Shown: one piece after another, positions 9,101 to 17,347 of the stretch | How positions within the stretch are numbered: position 1 is the first letter of the stretch | Layout: each line of letters opens with the position of its first letter | Source: CALITV01 sp964415795 | GTDB lineage: Bacteria; UBP6; UBA1177; JAKLFG01 | NCBI GenBank assembly: GCA_964415795.1 | Contig: CAYQBN010000003.1 | Location: 139,864-203,863, forward strand | DNA: 64,000 nucleotides | Direction: 5' to 3' | The notes under the pieces: generated by a model | Database searches by the model: none | What the model saw: only the letters and a program-made list of their open reading frames with translations | Told to the model about the DNA's origin: nothing | Position numbers and translations under genes: made by a program

Positions 9101-9952
9101 CAGGACGAGCATGTTGCCGCCCTTATCGCCGAAATCCATGAGATTGAAATAGCCACCGAAAGCATCGGTCGTTTCGAGCACCGCGGCTGTGAAACGGCTC
9201 AACTCCTCGAGATCATCAGGCGCCTGAAAAGAAATGAACACCGGTACGATGTCGCGGAATTCTCCGGCCAAGGTCTGCTCATAGAGCTGTTCCGGATAAA
9301 ACAATTTTCCCGTTTCCCGAGAAAGCGGTTCCTCTTTTTCCTTGATCGTGGGGAACTTTTCTTGAAACGACACGCGCCAAAATCCTCTTTCCCCAAGCGC
9401 AAGGCGTTCGAGAGGAACTCCTTTGGAACGATCGATCGCAGGGGTGTCCATGACGATGTCTCCGGCGCAGGCGTGGTGTTCGGCGGCAGCGCATCCGTCT
9501 ATCGCTGGACCCCTGAAGAAGAAGGCGCGATGATAATCGGTTCCCGGGATCCCCCACTCCACATCGCCGTATGAAATCCCTATCTTGGCGCTCACGGCGA
9601 ACGATCCATAGGGTGTCTCGTGTGACGGATGGGAACGAAAGATACGCTGTATCTCCGATGCAGCGGCGACCGGACATATCATATCGTCGCCGGGGAATAT
9701 CGCGGTGAAGGCGTCTCCCGCGAAACCAGTGATGAATCCGCCGCAGCGATAGACCGCCTCGATGACCGGGCTGAAGGTATTGTTAAGGATGTCACCGATA
9801 TATTCCGCCCCCACTTTCCCCTGCTGCATGAGTTTCTCGGTCATCGAGGTGAACCCGGAGACATCGACGAACATGGCAGCGGCATGAAGCCTGCCATACA
9901 GCACACGCTGACGATACTGCTTTTCAATGAAGCCGGGATAGAGCGGACGCAT
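6140..9952 (-). CDS. Soluble-adenylyl-cyclase-like protein: two class III cyclase domains, NTPase, TPRs
   Basis: This 1270-residue protein has no signal peptide. Domain C1 (about 20-195) has both metal-binding Asp residues, D30 (AMFVDVSGFT) and D80 (GFAGDAFTAIF). Domain C2 (about 235-395) lacks a metal Asp at VFISFQ but has K277 (DFGDKGG), T336 (TYTVLGD), N343 and R347 (RVNLAARF), which are the adenine- and transition-state-binding positions. One composite active site is therefore expected at the C1/C2 interface. A STAND/AAA-type NTPase follows, with Walker A GDAGVGKT at 439-446 and Walker B LLVAIDD at 577-583. Many TPR units fill roughly 830-1200. This order (C1-C2-NTPase-TPR) is that of animal soluble adenylyl cyclase. 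Some bacterial guanylate cyclases share it, so ATP specificity is inferred from Lys and Thr. The SD is weak (AAGGA 11 bases from the ATG). Confidence 0.88.
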   Translation of the reverse strand: MRPLYPGFIEKQYRQRVLYGRLHAAAMFVDVSGFTSMTEKLMQQGKVGAEYIGDILNNTFSPVIEAVYRCGGFITGFAGDAFTAIFPGDDMICPVAAASEIQRIFRSHPSHETPYGSFAVSAKIGISYGDVEWGIPGTDYHRAFFFRGPAIDGCAAAEHHACAGDIVMDTPAIDRSKGVPLERLALGERGFWRVSFQEKFPTIKEKEEPLSRETGKLFYPEQLYEQTLAGEFRDIVPVFISFQAPDDLEELSRFTAAVLETTDAFGGYFNLMDFGDKGGNMLVLFGAPVSYENNVQRAVSFVLALRERVTVPIRCGITQGQVYAGFVGSERRATYTVLGDRVNLAARFMMRAAWGEIWLSKAVADQIGEQYEISALGEQQFKGKTEKIAVFLLRGQKSRSEDLSFDQPMVGREEELKRALAVLDPLRNGRNAGVLALWGDAGVGKTRLLAEVRRRIGGEVQVISLVADSILRKSMNPFVTFFERFFDQTDTDDPSEKRRRFDRRWESVVSGLARCSDARLVQEVTEELSRTKSFLAAMVGVEWKESLYEKLDAKGRFENTLYAVKEFIKALSLAQPLLVAIDDIQWLDNDSHEILKVLFRQTERFPFALVVLGRYSDDGTKPVLSLDPGVPLSEIALDRLQSVEVALLTEQLLGGRVGDELRDIIMRRSDGNPFFVEQICYYLKTNNLLEERDGRYDALGGNVDIPQGVNALLISRIDRLSQRLKEGVFSASVLGREIDVSIFTELMRGHDVPSLLSEGREERIWMPLSELLYAFRNLLLREAAYDMQLRSRLKVMHRTVAEAMERTYGNDDKYASEIAFHYERAEERERTRFYFSKAAEYAREHYQNEDAIRCYRSLLSYVDERSQQAEIHYKLGGVYRLIGKWKEAEESYRTALDLAGDDTSRRADNERELGYLLLEKGRYDESRELLDHALTAYRSLGDRKGELTVLGYFGLIHYYRGDLDNAIDFFNRRLSLAKELDDRANIMVSYRYLGGVAYYRADYRQAQEYYTQVLSIAEELKSELDIAVAKLNLGLSCSYLNDFDNALRYYRESLDVYQKFGSKFYIAYTHNNMGELLLWMGNYEEAMRSFKQQRDIAAELGSSRHIAMANNMLGNVCKRLKQYEEAEKYYDRAIKVASDLSLKNLLCEFYFEKAEMLFETGRAVEAESLVTEAVTLSEAVGRKDFNFKARLLRERITAQRDAAAAVVALHQMLAECTGQDQKAAVTYHLFELTGNAEHHAAALELYNDLFKKAPRAEYRERIAALRSLSS

Positions 9953-10052
9953 GAAGGAGACTGTCCTTATTCACCCATAAAACACCAAGAGAAGCCTATG
10001 CAATTCGGAATTGAAATGCAAGTTTAGAATAGGTGAGAACTATGAAGAATTC

Positions 10053-12074
10053 CTAGCAGTCGCGTTCGTTACAGGATCCGTCGCCTGACTGGTCCTCGGT
10101 CTCCTTATCGCAGACGCCGTTCTTGTTGAGGTCCCAGCACTCGAAAGTGGTCGGACCGCCGGATGCCTCGGCGCTCCACTTGAAGTTGTCGATGAGCACC
10201 AACGAGTCGAACGAAGTGTCGGAGGTATCCCAGATGACGAACCGTAAGGTGATCGTCTCACCCGGAACAACGGGCGCGGATGTTGCAAGCCACTTGGTAG
10301 CACCGGCATTGGATGCGCTATACCCAGTTCCGGAGAGCGCTGACGTTCCGTCAGGGCAAGCATAACCGGTTTTCGGCGTACAAACGGTGAAGAAATTGGT
10401 GCTGTTGACACTGATGTAGCTCCCATTCGAATCGAAAGCAATGTTCTTATCGGCCGGTATCGGCTGCTCTCCCGGCCCGGGGGTCCACGTAGTGTCAAGA
10501 AGCGCAACGAAGAAGTCGTTGTACTCCTGACAGGTGTACAGCCAGTACTCTTGGGAGAAGAAACGGAAATTGAACGAGAACGAGTGCGCGTTGGTCGGAA
10601 CTTTGAGCTGTACCGTGAGCATCACCGAATCGTTCGCTTTGTTGTCCCCGATGCTCGCCGGACACGACGGGCTTGTCTGCGGCAGGTCCCCGCCGTACGG
10701 CGCCGTGAAATCGGCCGGAGGCTGACCGAAATCGTAGCGGTAGGTGACCGTCGTTGTCGGATCAGGATCGTTGTGGTTGTCCCGTGCACGGCCGCTCGAA
10801 ATCGCCGCCATCGTCGTTCCCTCGATCGCCGCATTCGATGGATCTGTGCCGAACTGCGCCATCACCGCGGTTTGGATGTCAACAGCCGAAGATCCCTGCG
10901 AGAGCAGGCCACCCGAGCAGGTCGTGTAGTCGTCACTGCAGATGATTGGTTGACCGTCGGCACGCGTGAGCATCGGCGTTCCGACAATGCCCCATGAGCC
11001 ATTCTGGGCGGTCTTGCAAAGACCGATAGCAGCAAGGAGGTCTGTGGGGGTAATGCCAGAGAATTTCTGACTGGAAACACACGACTCACTTTCGTCAGTT
11101 TGAGAATCACAGTCGTTGTCCATCCCGTCGCCGAGAACCTCTACCGCACCAGGATTCACGACCGCCGGATTCTGGCACTGTGCCGTGGTGTCACAACAGT
11201 CATTTTGGCACACACCCCACCCATCGCCATCAGCATCGGCACCGTCATCGACTCCGCCAGCACAATCGTCATTTTTCCCATTGCCACATAAAGATCCCGT
11301 TTCAGCAACCGGAAGGACCTGACCATTACAGGATCCCCAACCGTTCCCATACTGACCACACACTTGTGTTCCCGCCTTGCACTCTCCCACCCCTTCGGTT
11401 CCTGCAGGGCCAGCGTAACAAGAGGCTTCCTCATAGGGTAAACACTCACACCCTTCAGCACCGTCGCTATATCCGTCGTTGGTAAAACCATCGCAATCGT
11501 TATCTATCACATCGGTGCATACATCAGGTTGTGGAAGCACCTCGCCATAACAGTAACTCCACATCGTCCCATCGGGAGAACACATCTTCTTCCCCGCTTT
11601 ACAGGGCCCCACATTCTCGGTTCCTTCAGGCCCCGAATAGGGGCAGGACACTTCCTCATACGGTGTACAGATGACCTCGAGGGAATCGGTATCGGGCCAT
11701 TCGAGGTCGAGGAACTCTTCGCCGTCGTCCTGCGACTCATTGTCGGTGACGACCCCATCGGGCGACTCGTCAGAAACATCGGAAAAGGTATCGGCGACCA
11801 GATCGTCGTCTTCAAATTCGTCCTCGTCGAGATGAGAAAGGTCATTCTCCCCATGGTCGGGAACAAGCGTGTGATCGTCTTCCGCCTGCTGATCGCCGCC
11901 AATATCAGGGAGACCTTGGTCGTTCGCCGCATCGGTCTCTCCTCCGCCCCCCCAATCGAAGTCACTACCGCCCTCATCATCGGACTCAACCGACTTCTTG
12001 TCGTCGCAAGAAACTCCCGTTAGGAGCAGAAAAAGCGCACAAAACAGAACACCTCGAAACAGCAGCATGCACAC
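10053..12074 (-). CDS. Surface lipoprotein with MopE-type repeats and choice-of-anchor domain
   Basis: The 673-residue protein begins with a signal peptide and lipobox (LLTGVSC). A long Asp/Glu/Ser-rich stalk with no folded look runs to about residue 130. Cys-rich MopE-type segments follow (VCTDVIDNDCDGFTNDGY, DGMDNDCDSQTDE), a family linked to metal binding in deltaproteobacteria. A choice-of-anchor-L-like beta domain comes next (FRFFSQEYWLYTCQEYNDFF, VVPGETITLRFVIWD). The C-terminal 28 residues contain two short Asp/Gly/Cys loops (LNKNGVCD, QSGDGSCNERDC) that resemble Ca-binding loops and recur in the two genes upstream. It is the third gene of a tandem lipoprotein operon and begins 26 bases after the previous stop. 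Confidence 0.85.
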   Translation of the reverse strand: MCMLLFRGVLFCALFLLLTGVSCDDKKSVESDDEGGSDFDWGGGGETDAANDQGLPDIGGDQQAEDDHTLVPDHGENDLSHLDEDEFEDDDLVADTFSDVSDESPDGVVTDNESQDDGEEFLDLEWPDTDSLEVICTPYEEVSCPYSGPEGTENVGPCKAGKKMCSPDGTMWSYCYGEVLPQPDVCTDVIDNDCDGFTNDGYSDGAEGCECLPYEEASCYAGPAGTEGVGECKAGTQVCGQYGNGWGSCNGQVLPVAETGSLCGNGKNDDCAGGVDDGADADGDGWGVCQNDCCDTTAQCQNPAVVNPGAVEVLGDGMDNDCDSQTDESESCVSSQKFSGITPTDLLAAIGLCKTAQNGSWGIVGTPMLTRADGQPIICSDDYTTCSGGLLSQGSSAVDIQTAVMAQFGTDPSNAAIEGTTMAAISSGRARDNHNDPDPTTTVTYRYDFGQPPADFTAPYGGDLPQTSPSCPASIGDNKANDSVMLTVQLKVPTNAHSFSFNFRFFSQEYWLYTCQEYNDFFVALLDTTWTPGPGEQPIPADKNIAFDSNGSYISVNSTNFFTVCTPKTGYACPDGTSALSGTGYSASNAGATKWLATSAPVVPGETITLRFVIWDTSDTSFDSLVLIDNFKWSAEASGGPTTFECWDLNKNGVCDKETEDQSGDGSCNERDC

Positions 12075-12100
12075 CTCCCCTGTTATCTTCTCGGGAACAC

Positions 12101-14356
12101 TTAACAGTCGCGCTCGTTACATATCCCGTCGCCAGACTGGTCTTCGGTCGCCACATCGCAGACCCCGTTGTTGTTGAGGTCCCAGCAACTGTATATCTCA
12201 ACGAGGTCGAGTCCGGCGGTGTATGCATACGAGACATACTGAGAGAAACCGTAGACGTAAAGACCGACCGGCTTGTCAGAGGTCAATTTGTGAGCACCGT
12301 CGGCCGAATCGAGGTACTGCCGGAGCCAGTTGGTTCCCGGGATCGGAGTGAATGAATTCGAATTGAGTGAAGTTCCGTCTATGACGATGTTCGTGTCAGG
12401 CTGCGCAACAAGCGTCAGGCGGTCATAGTCATAGTTCGGCGCAACGAGGAAGATGTAGTCCTTGCGGAACTGTTCACTCGGCGCAATGAGCATCATCGCC
12501 GGATCCCCGGTCCCCGCCCCAGCATCCTGGGACGCGAGGATCTGAGCGATCATGATCGGCTTATCTGCGGTCACCACGAAATCGGCGGTCGTCGAAAACT
12601 CGTGGAATTGTCCGGCATTCAGCGTTACATTCCCCGAAATGCCGCCGGTCCACGACACAGTGGTCCCGTCCTGCGCGGCAAGAATGCGGAAATAATCGGC
12701 CTCGGTATTGCGCGGACGCGTTCTGACCACCACGAAGTCCTTTCCCCACGAACGAAGGGGGAAAAGTTGATGCTCAAGATGGTCGCACGCCCACTGATCG
12801 GCCGGCACGAAGGTGCAGTAATGGCCTCCGAAGACGGCGATCTTCTTGTCTGCCTCGATGAAACTACCGGTAAGGTCAGGGCCATAACAGGTGCTACTCC
12901 CGCAACTCGGCGCTGCTGCATTGACGACAAGCACCTGATATTGATTGAGCGCATAGGTCGCCGTGCTGCCTGCTGATTGCGCCACGACACCGGTTCCAGC
13001 GCGCGAGTCCGCCGCATAGGTCACCGTGACGGTCGTCGTTCCCGGTTCGGTCGCCACAATAGTCACAAAGCCCGGATGCTCGAACTCCGTATCACTATCG
13101 CAACCACCGCCGCTCTCGAAATAGTGCCACGATGGCCAACTCATCGCATAATACTGAAGGCCAAGCGCCCCCTTGGGAAGAAGAAGGCTCGCATCATTCG
13201 AATAGGTAAGCACATTGCCGAACGGATTCATTTGGGTCACCGTCACCGGACGGGAAGACACTATCTTGTAGGCATAGTCGAAAATACCTGCGCTGGGGAT
13301 AAGGCGTGAAAGATCGAATACCTGGGAGTTTATCTGCCCCGGATTGACGGTGAATTGAGCGAGTTGCGTGTCACCATTACCGTAGACGGTCACCGTCACC
13401 GCCGTATCGTTAGGGTTCGCGACGACGACCGCATAGTTTCCTTCATATGTAGTGCTACCATCATAATAGGTCACACTATTCTGGAGGAACGCCCCCCAGT
13501 ATTCACACCCGACATAGCTTTCGGTCGCCTCGGCAAGTTCGCACTCGGTAAGACATCCCTTTCCCTCCATGCAGGTGGTGCCACCGGTGCAGGGGTCCCC
13601 GCTATGCATCGTACAACCACCGTAGGCATTGCAGGTATCGCTTCCATTGCAGAAGACACCGTCGTCGCACGGAGTGTTTTCTGACCAATAATTAGGCAGG
13701 CAGTGCCCCGCGCCGTCGCAGGTGTCGGGATCGTTGCATGGTCCGCTCGCTTGGCTGCCGCACGGCTGGTTGGCATCGACAAAAAGGTCAATCGGGCAAT
13801 CGGGGGAGGCACCGGTACAGTACTCGGGGAGGTCACACTCCCCCGTCGCGGAGCGACAGACGAAATCGTTTCCTCTGAGATGACAACCATCGCAACAAGC
13901 GCCGGTCAGGCACTCACAATTCGTCATATCGATATCGGCGTCGGGAAACACACTTCCCCCATCGTCGGTAACCGTTACATCCGTTTCGGGTTCGTCACTG
14001 TCGGGTCCCTCTTCATCGCCGACATTTTCATCGGGGACGGACACATCGGCACCGTCGGGGATCACCGTTTCGGTATCAGGCAAGACCCCCTCGTGGTCAG
14101 GCAACACCCCTTCAGAGTCAGGCAACACCCCTTCAAAATCAGGCAAAATGCCTTCAGAATCGGGCAATCCCCCTTCACTGTCGGGAAGGAAGCCATCACG
14201 GTCGTAGTCAGGAAGGGGCGTATTGTCATCGCCCCCAACACCCCAATCGTACCAACCTTCCTCTTCGGTCGGCCCTACTGGGTTATCGGTATTACATGAA
14301 ACGAGCACCGCTACAAAAAAGATGCCCCCAATAAGCCGAAGTCCTTTTGTCGTCAT
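12101..14356 (-). CDS. Surface lipoprotein with disintegrin-like module and IgGFc-binding-like domain
   Basis: The start at 14356 is chosen because SD GGAGAAAGG lies just upstream and the signal peptide with lipobox LVSC (Cys21) follows. An in-frame ATG at 14371 is an alternative. The mature protein (about 730 residues) has an acidic stalk made of seven-residue LPDSEG-type repeats (56-96). A Cys-rich region follows with a disintegrin-like signature at 147-199 (GACCDGC, ECDLPEYC, SPDCPID) and other short Cys loops. From about 278 there is an IgGFc-binding-type domain (SYVGCEYWGAFLQN, VVANPNDTAVTVTVY, LEHQLFPLRSWGKDFVVVRT). It ends in the same Asp/Cys tail as both neighbours (LNNNGVCD, QSGDGICNERDC). 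The role is probably surface adhesion or binding; no enzyme motif is seen. Confidence 0.85.
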   Translation of the reverse strand: MTTKGLRLIGGIFFVAVLVSCNTDNPVGPTEEEGWYDWGVGGDDNTPLPDYDRDGFLPDSEGGLPDSEGILPDFEGVLPDSEGVLPDHEGVLPDTETVIPDGADVSVPDENVGDEEGPDSDEPETDVTVTDDGGSVFPDADIDMTNCECLTGACCDGCHLRGNDFVCRSATGECDLPEYCTGASPDCPIDLFVDANQPCGSQASGPCNDPDTCDGAGHCLPNYWSENTPCDDGVFCNGSDTCNAYGGCTMHSGDPCTGGTTCMEGKGCLTECELAEATESYVGCEYWGAFLQNSVTYYDGSTTYEGNYAVVVANPNDTAVTVTVYGNGDTQLAQFTVNPGQINSQVFDLSRLIPSAGIFDYAYKIVSSRPVTVTQMNPFGNVLTYSNDASLLLPKGALGLQYYAMSWPSWHYFESGGGCDSDTEFEHPGFVTIVATEPGTTTVTVTYAADSRAGTGVVAQSAGSTATYALNQYQVLVVNAAAPSCGSSTCYGPDLTGSFIEADKKIAVFGGHYCTFVPADQWACDHLEHQLFPLRSWGKDFVVVRTRPRNTEADYFRILAAQDGTTVSWTGGISGNVTLNAGQFHEFSTTADFVVTADKPIMIAQILASQDAGAGTGDPAMMLIAPSEQFRKDYIFLVAPNYDYDRLTLVAQPDTNIVIDGTSLNSNSFTPIPGTNWLRQYLDSADGAHKLTSDKPVGLYVYGFSQYVSYAYTAGLDLVEIYSCWDLNNNGVCDVATEDQSGDGICNERDC
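13760..13918 (-). other. Disintegrin-like module inside the lipoprotein
   Basis: Residues 147-199 of the protein contain the spaced cysteines and the pattern GACCDGC ... ATGECDLPEYCTGASPDCP ... QPCG. The E-C-D-L-P-E-x-C-x-G-x-S-x-x-C-P-x-D core matches the signature of animal disintegrin/ADAM domains. No RGD is present; the equivalent loop reads ATGECD. Confidence 0.65.
14075..14183 (-). repeat. 21-base coding repeats in the lipoprotein stalk
   Basis: About five consecutive imperfect 21-base units encode (G)VLPDSEG-like heptads. Variation between copies is mostly single-base, with changes such as S to H or F. The repeats lie only in the stalk between lipobox and folded domains. Confidence 0.75.
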
Positions 14357-14384
14357 GACACCTTTCTCCATTGAAGTTATCTCA

Positions 14385-16466
14385 TCAGCAGTCGCGCTCG
14401 TTACATATCCCATCACCTGACTGGTCTTCAGTAGCGACATCGCAGGATCCATTCTTGTTGAGGTCCCAGCACTCGAAGGTGACCGGCCCGCTCGTTCCTT
14501 GAGCGCTCCACTTGAAGTTATCAATCAGAACAAGTGAGTCGAGGGCTTGATCCGAGGTGTCCCATATCACGAACTTGAGCGTGATCGTCTCGCCCGGGAC
14601 GACCGGTGCGGTGGTCGAAAGCCACTTGGTGGCGCCGCCATTCTTGACCGAGCTGGTACATTCACCCCATTGGTCGGTTTCTACACAATAATCGAGGTCA
14701 TAACCGGTACCCCCCAAAGGAGCAGTCCCATCGGGACAAGTGTACCCCGACTTCGGCTGACAAACGGTAAAGAACTGATCCGAGTTAACGCTGATGTAGC
14801 TGCCGTTCGAGTCGAACGAGATGTTCTTGTCGGCCGGAATGCCCGATGCCCCGGTGTAGAGCATCGCAATGAAGAAATCGTTATATTGAGTGCAGGTGTA
14901 TTCCCAATATTCTTGCGAGAAAAAGCGGAAATTAAAGGAGAATGACTGCGCATTTGTCGGCACCTTGATCTGAACCGAGAGCATCACCCCGTCGTTGGCA
15001 CCCGATCCATTGGGACATCCAGCCTTAGTTGTTGGCAATTGATTCCCGTGCGGCGCAATGAAATCAGCAGGCGGTGTTCCAGTATAGTAATCGTAGGTTA
15101 TGTCTGTTGTCGCATCGGGATCATTCCCGTCGCGCGCTCGGCCAGACGACAGCGACGCCATCGTGGCATTGGCGATCGCGACATTTGAGGAATTGGTTCC
15201 GAACTGTTGCATCACCGCTATTTGGGTATTATTCACAGATCCGGATCCTTCTGCCCGGGTCAGTGCAGGAGTTCCCACAATACCCCACGAGCCGTTTGTT
15301 GAGTGTTTACAGATATCCATCGCATAGACGAGATCGGTCGCTGTGGTCCCAGAAAACTTTTCGCCACTTGAGCAACCGGTCTGCGGGTTCTCGTCGGTCT
15401 GGCCGTTGCAGTCGTTGTCCACCCCGTCGCCCTCAACCTCAACTGCACCCGGATTCACCTTGGCAGGGTCAGCACACTGGCTCATGTTGTCGCAACAATC
15501 TCCCGCGCAGGTACCGAACCCATCACCATCGGCATCGAGGTTCTCATCGGTCTGCCCGTTACAGTCGTCATCCTGCCCATTCCCGCAAATCTCGGCAGGA
15601 AGCGGCGTCTGATCGCCAATGCAGGTGCTGTAGCCGGTCCCCAGCAGGTTGCAGGTGGCGGTGCCGGCATGGCAGATACCCTTGCCCAGCGTGCCGGCCG
15701 GACCGGTGTAACAGGAAGAGGTCGAGTTCGGCAAACAGACACAGCCAAATGCGCCGCTCGAATAACCGTCGTTCACCGTACCATTGCAATCGTTGTCCAC
15801 ATCATCCGTGCACACATCGGAACTGGGAAGCACTTCGCCGGAACACTCACTCCAACTGAACCCGTCAGGAGCACACTGCCGTTTTCCTGCCTTGCAGGGT
15901 CCAACACCTTCGGTGCCGGGTTCCCCTGTGTAGGGGCAAGCTTCTTCTTCGAAAGGAGTACAAATCGGAGTCGGCGAATCGGGTTGCTCATTATCGTCGT
16001 CTGGCCATACCGTACTGTCATCGCTCCCACCGCTATCTGGGCCGACTTCATCGGGGTTCTCCTCATCAGGTCCCCCTTGATCACTCACTCCCTCATCATT
16101 CCCCGTCTCATCATTCCCCGTTTCATCGTTCCCCGTCTCATCAGGCATCTCATTGTCGCTTCCCTGCCCGTCAGGAGACACGGCATCACCGTCAGGGTGC
16201 ACCACATCGCCTCCTTCGGTGACCGAGATATCTCCTTCCGTCACTACACCGTCTCCTTCACCGATGGGAGTCCCGTCATCACCCGCTACGCCTTCGACAA
16301 GGCTTTCAACATCAGGAAGCACCGTTCCTTCGCCCTGCTCCTCGTCCCCGAAATCAATACCATCGGAATCGGAAATGGTCCGTGGCGAATCGGAAGAACA
16401 GGAGATCAATGCGAACAAGGCCACAACGGCGTACCCAGCCGGGTTCGTTTTCGCCATCAGCGACAT
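14385..16466 (-). CDS. Surface lipoprotein with MopE-type repeats and choice-of-anchor domain (first of three)
   Basis: This is a paralogue of the 10053-12074 protein and the promoter-proximal gene of the three-gene operon. Starts at 16478, 16466 or 16457 are possible; 16466 has a purine-rich GGGGGA upstream. The signal peptide ends in the lipobox ALISC. A stalk of about 150 residues is rich in Asp, Gly and Glu and includes a repeated ETGND unit. Cys-rich MopE-like repeats (VCTDDVDNDCNGTVNDGY, NGQDDDCNGQTDEN, GDGVDNDCNGQTDEN) are followed by the choice-of-anchor-L-like domain (FRFFSQEYWEYTCTQYNDFF). The common C-terminal tail (LNKNGSCD, QSGDGICNERDC) ends it. Likely an outer-membrane surface lipoprotein that binds a metal or a ligand; the function is not known. 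Confidence 0.85.
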   Translation of the reverse strand: MSLMAKTNPAGYAVVALFALISCSSDSPRTISDSDGIDFGDEEQGEGTVLPDVESLVEGVAGDDGTPIGEGDGVVTEGDISVTEGGDVVHPDGDAVSPDGQGSDNEMPDETGNDETGNDETGNDEGVSDQGGPDEENPDEVGPDSGGSDDSTVWPDDDNEQPDSPTPICTPFEEEACPYTGEPGTEGVGPCKAGKRQCAPDGFSWSECSGEVLPSSDVCTDDVDNDCNGTVNDGYSSGAFGCVCLPNSTSSCYTGPAGTLGKGICHAGTATCNLLGTGYSTCIGDQTPLPAEICGNGQDDDCNGQTDENLDADGDGFGTCAGDCCDNMSQCADPAKVNPGAVEVEGDGVDNDCNGQTDENPQTGCSSGEKFSGTTATDLVYAMDICKHSTNGSWGIVGTPALTRAEGSGSVNNTQIAVMQQFGTNSSNVAIANATMASLSSGRARDGNDPDATTDITYDYYTGTPPADFIAPHGNQLPTTKAGCPNGSGANDGVMLSVQIKVPTNAQSFSFNFRFFSQEYWEYTCTQYNDFFIAMLYTGASGIPADKNISFDSNGSYISVNSDQFFTVCQPKSGYTCPDGTAPLGGTGYDLDYCVETDQWGECTSSVKNGGATKWLSTTAPVVPGETITLKFVIWDTSDQALDSLVLIDNFKWSAQGTSGPVTFECWDLNKNGSCDVATEDQSGDGICNERDC
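16093..16144 (-). repeat. 15-base tandem repeats encoding ETGND
   Basis: Three near-identical copies of a 15-base unit (TCATCATTCCCCGTC on the + strand) stand head to tail. They encode DETGN repeats in the stalk of the lipoprotein. In-frame units allow length change without frameshift. Confidence 0.85.
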
Positions 16467-16500
16467 GGGGTCCCCCATTATAGAAGTTGTTACGGCTATT

Positions 16501-16528
16501 ATTGTAATGTAGGGAAACTATTTGTCAA
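16501..16528 (-). promoter_or_regulatory. Sigma-70-type promoter of the three-lipoprotein operon
   Basis: On the minus strand a perfect -35 TTGACA (16523-16528) is followed after 16 bases by -10 TACAAT (16501-16506). It lies 34 bases upstream of the chosen start codon. Confidence 0.75.
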
Positions 16529-16531
16529 AGG

Positions 16532-16550
16532 AAAAAGCAGATCGATCTGC
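16532..16550 (-). terminator. Palindrome plus T-run, possible terminator of pepD-dapH
   Basis: The perfect palindrome GCAGATCGATCTGC (16537-16550) is followed on the minus strand by TTTTT. It sits 80 bases after dapH and just upstream of the lipoprotein -35 box. The stem is short, so it could instead be an operator of the lipoprotein promoter. Confidence 0.4.
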
Positions 16551-16631
16551 CGTGCCGTTCGTTGATCGTCGGACATCGAGTGGCCACCATAGCGTTACTC
16601 GATACGCGACGCGACATGGTCTTGGCATGTA

Positions 16632-17339
16632 TCATAAATTCCGGAGCGCATCGACGAGCTCCGTCTTCGCCCTTGTCTTGTCATCCACCTTCTTTATGAC
16701 GCGGGCTGGAACCCCGGCAACCACCGAATAAGGTTCCACATTTTGGGTAACTACCGCTCCCGCAGCAATCACTGCTCCTTCTCCGACCTGAACCCCCTCG
16801 AGAACGACAGCATTCGCTCCCATTACCACATGATCACCGATGCGTACGGGATCGGCGGAAGGAGGTTCCACCACCCCGGCAAGCACTGAACCGGCACCAA
16901 TGTGGCAGTGCTTCCCGACGATCACGCGGCCTCCGACGACGACATTCATGTCTATCATCGTTCCCTCTCCAATCTCGGCACCAATGTTAATGACCGCCCC
17001 CATCATGATGACGCACTTGTCGCCGATGGTCACCTTCTCGCGAATGATCGCCCCCGGCTCGATGCGCGCATTGATTCCCTTGATATCAAGGAGGGGCACC
17101 GCCGAGTTCCGTCGATCGACATCTACCCGTTCAAGGCGGATATGCTCATGGTTCATCTTCTCGAACACTTCTATCTTCGCCCATTCGTCGATGACGAGCA
17201 CATGGTCGACCCCCCGGTAAGATTCCTTGAATGGACTCCAGTCGACGGCGTTGATGTCACCCTTGAAGTAGGCACGGGCTGGCGTCTTCTTTTCTGACTC
17301 GCTTATGTAGCGGATTATCTCATACGCATCCATTGCCAT
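16632..17339 (-). CDS. dapH: Tetrahydrodipicolinate N-acetyltransferase DapH
   Basis: The 235-residue product matches the usual DapH length. It has the DapH N-terminal domain (MDAYEIIRYISESEKKTP, AYFKGDINAVDW) and a left-handed beta-helix made of hexapeptide repeats (ARIEPGAIIREKVTIGDKCV, then MGAVINIGAEIGEGTMIDMN). The C-terminal VAGVPARVIKKVDDKT segment closes it. The enzyme acetylates tetrahydrodipicolinate in the acetyl branch of diaminopimelate/lysine synthesis. The frame is open further upstream but that part overlaps pepD and lacks similarity. The ATG at 17339 lies 8 bases after the pepD stop, so the genes form an operon. Confidence 0.93.
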   Translation of the reverse strand: MAMDAYEIIRYISESEKKTPARAYFKGDINAVDWSPFKESYRGVDHVLVIDEWAKIEVFEKMNHEHIRLERVDVDRRNSAVPLLDIKGINARIEPGAIIREKVTIGDKCVIMMGAVINIGAEIGEGTMIDMNVVVGGRVIVGKHCHIGAGSVLAGVVEPPSADPVRIGDHVVMGANAVVLEGVQVGEGAVIAAGAVVTQNVEPYSVVAGVPARVIKKVDDKTRAKTELVDALRNL

Positions 17340-17347
17340 GGCGATCC

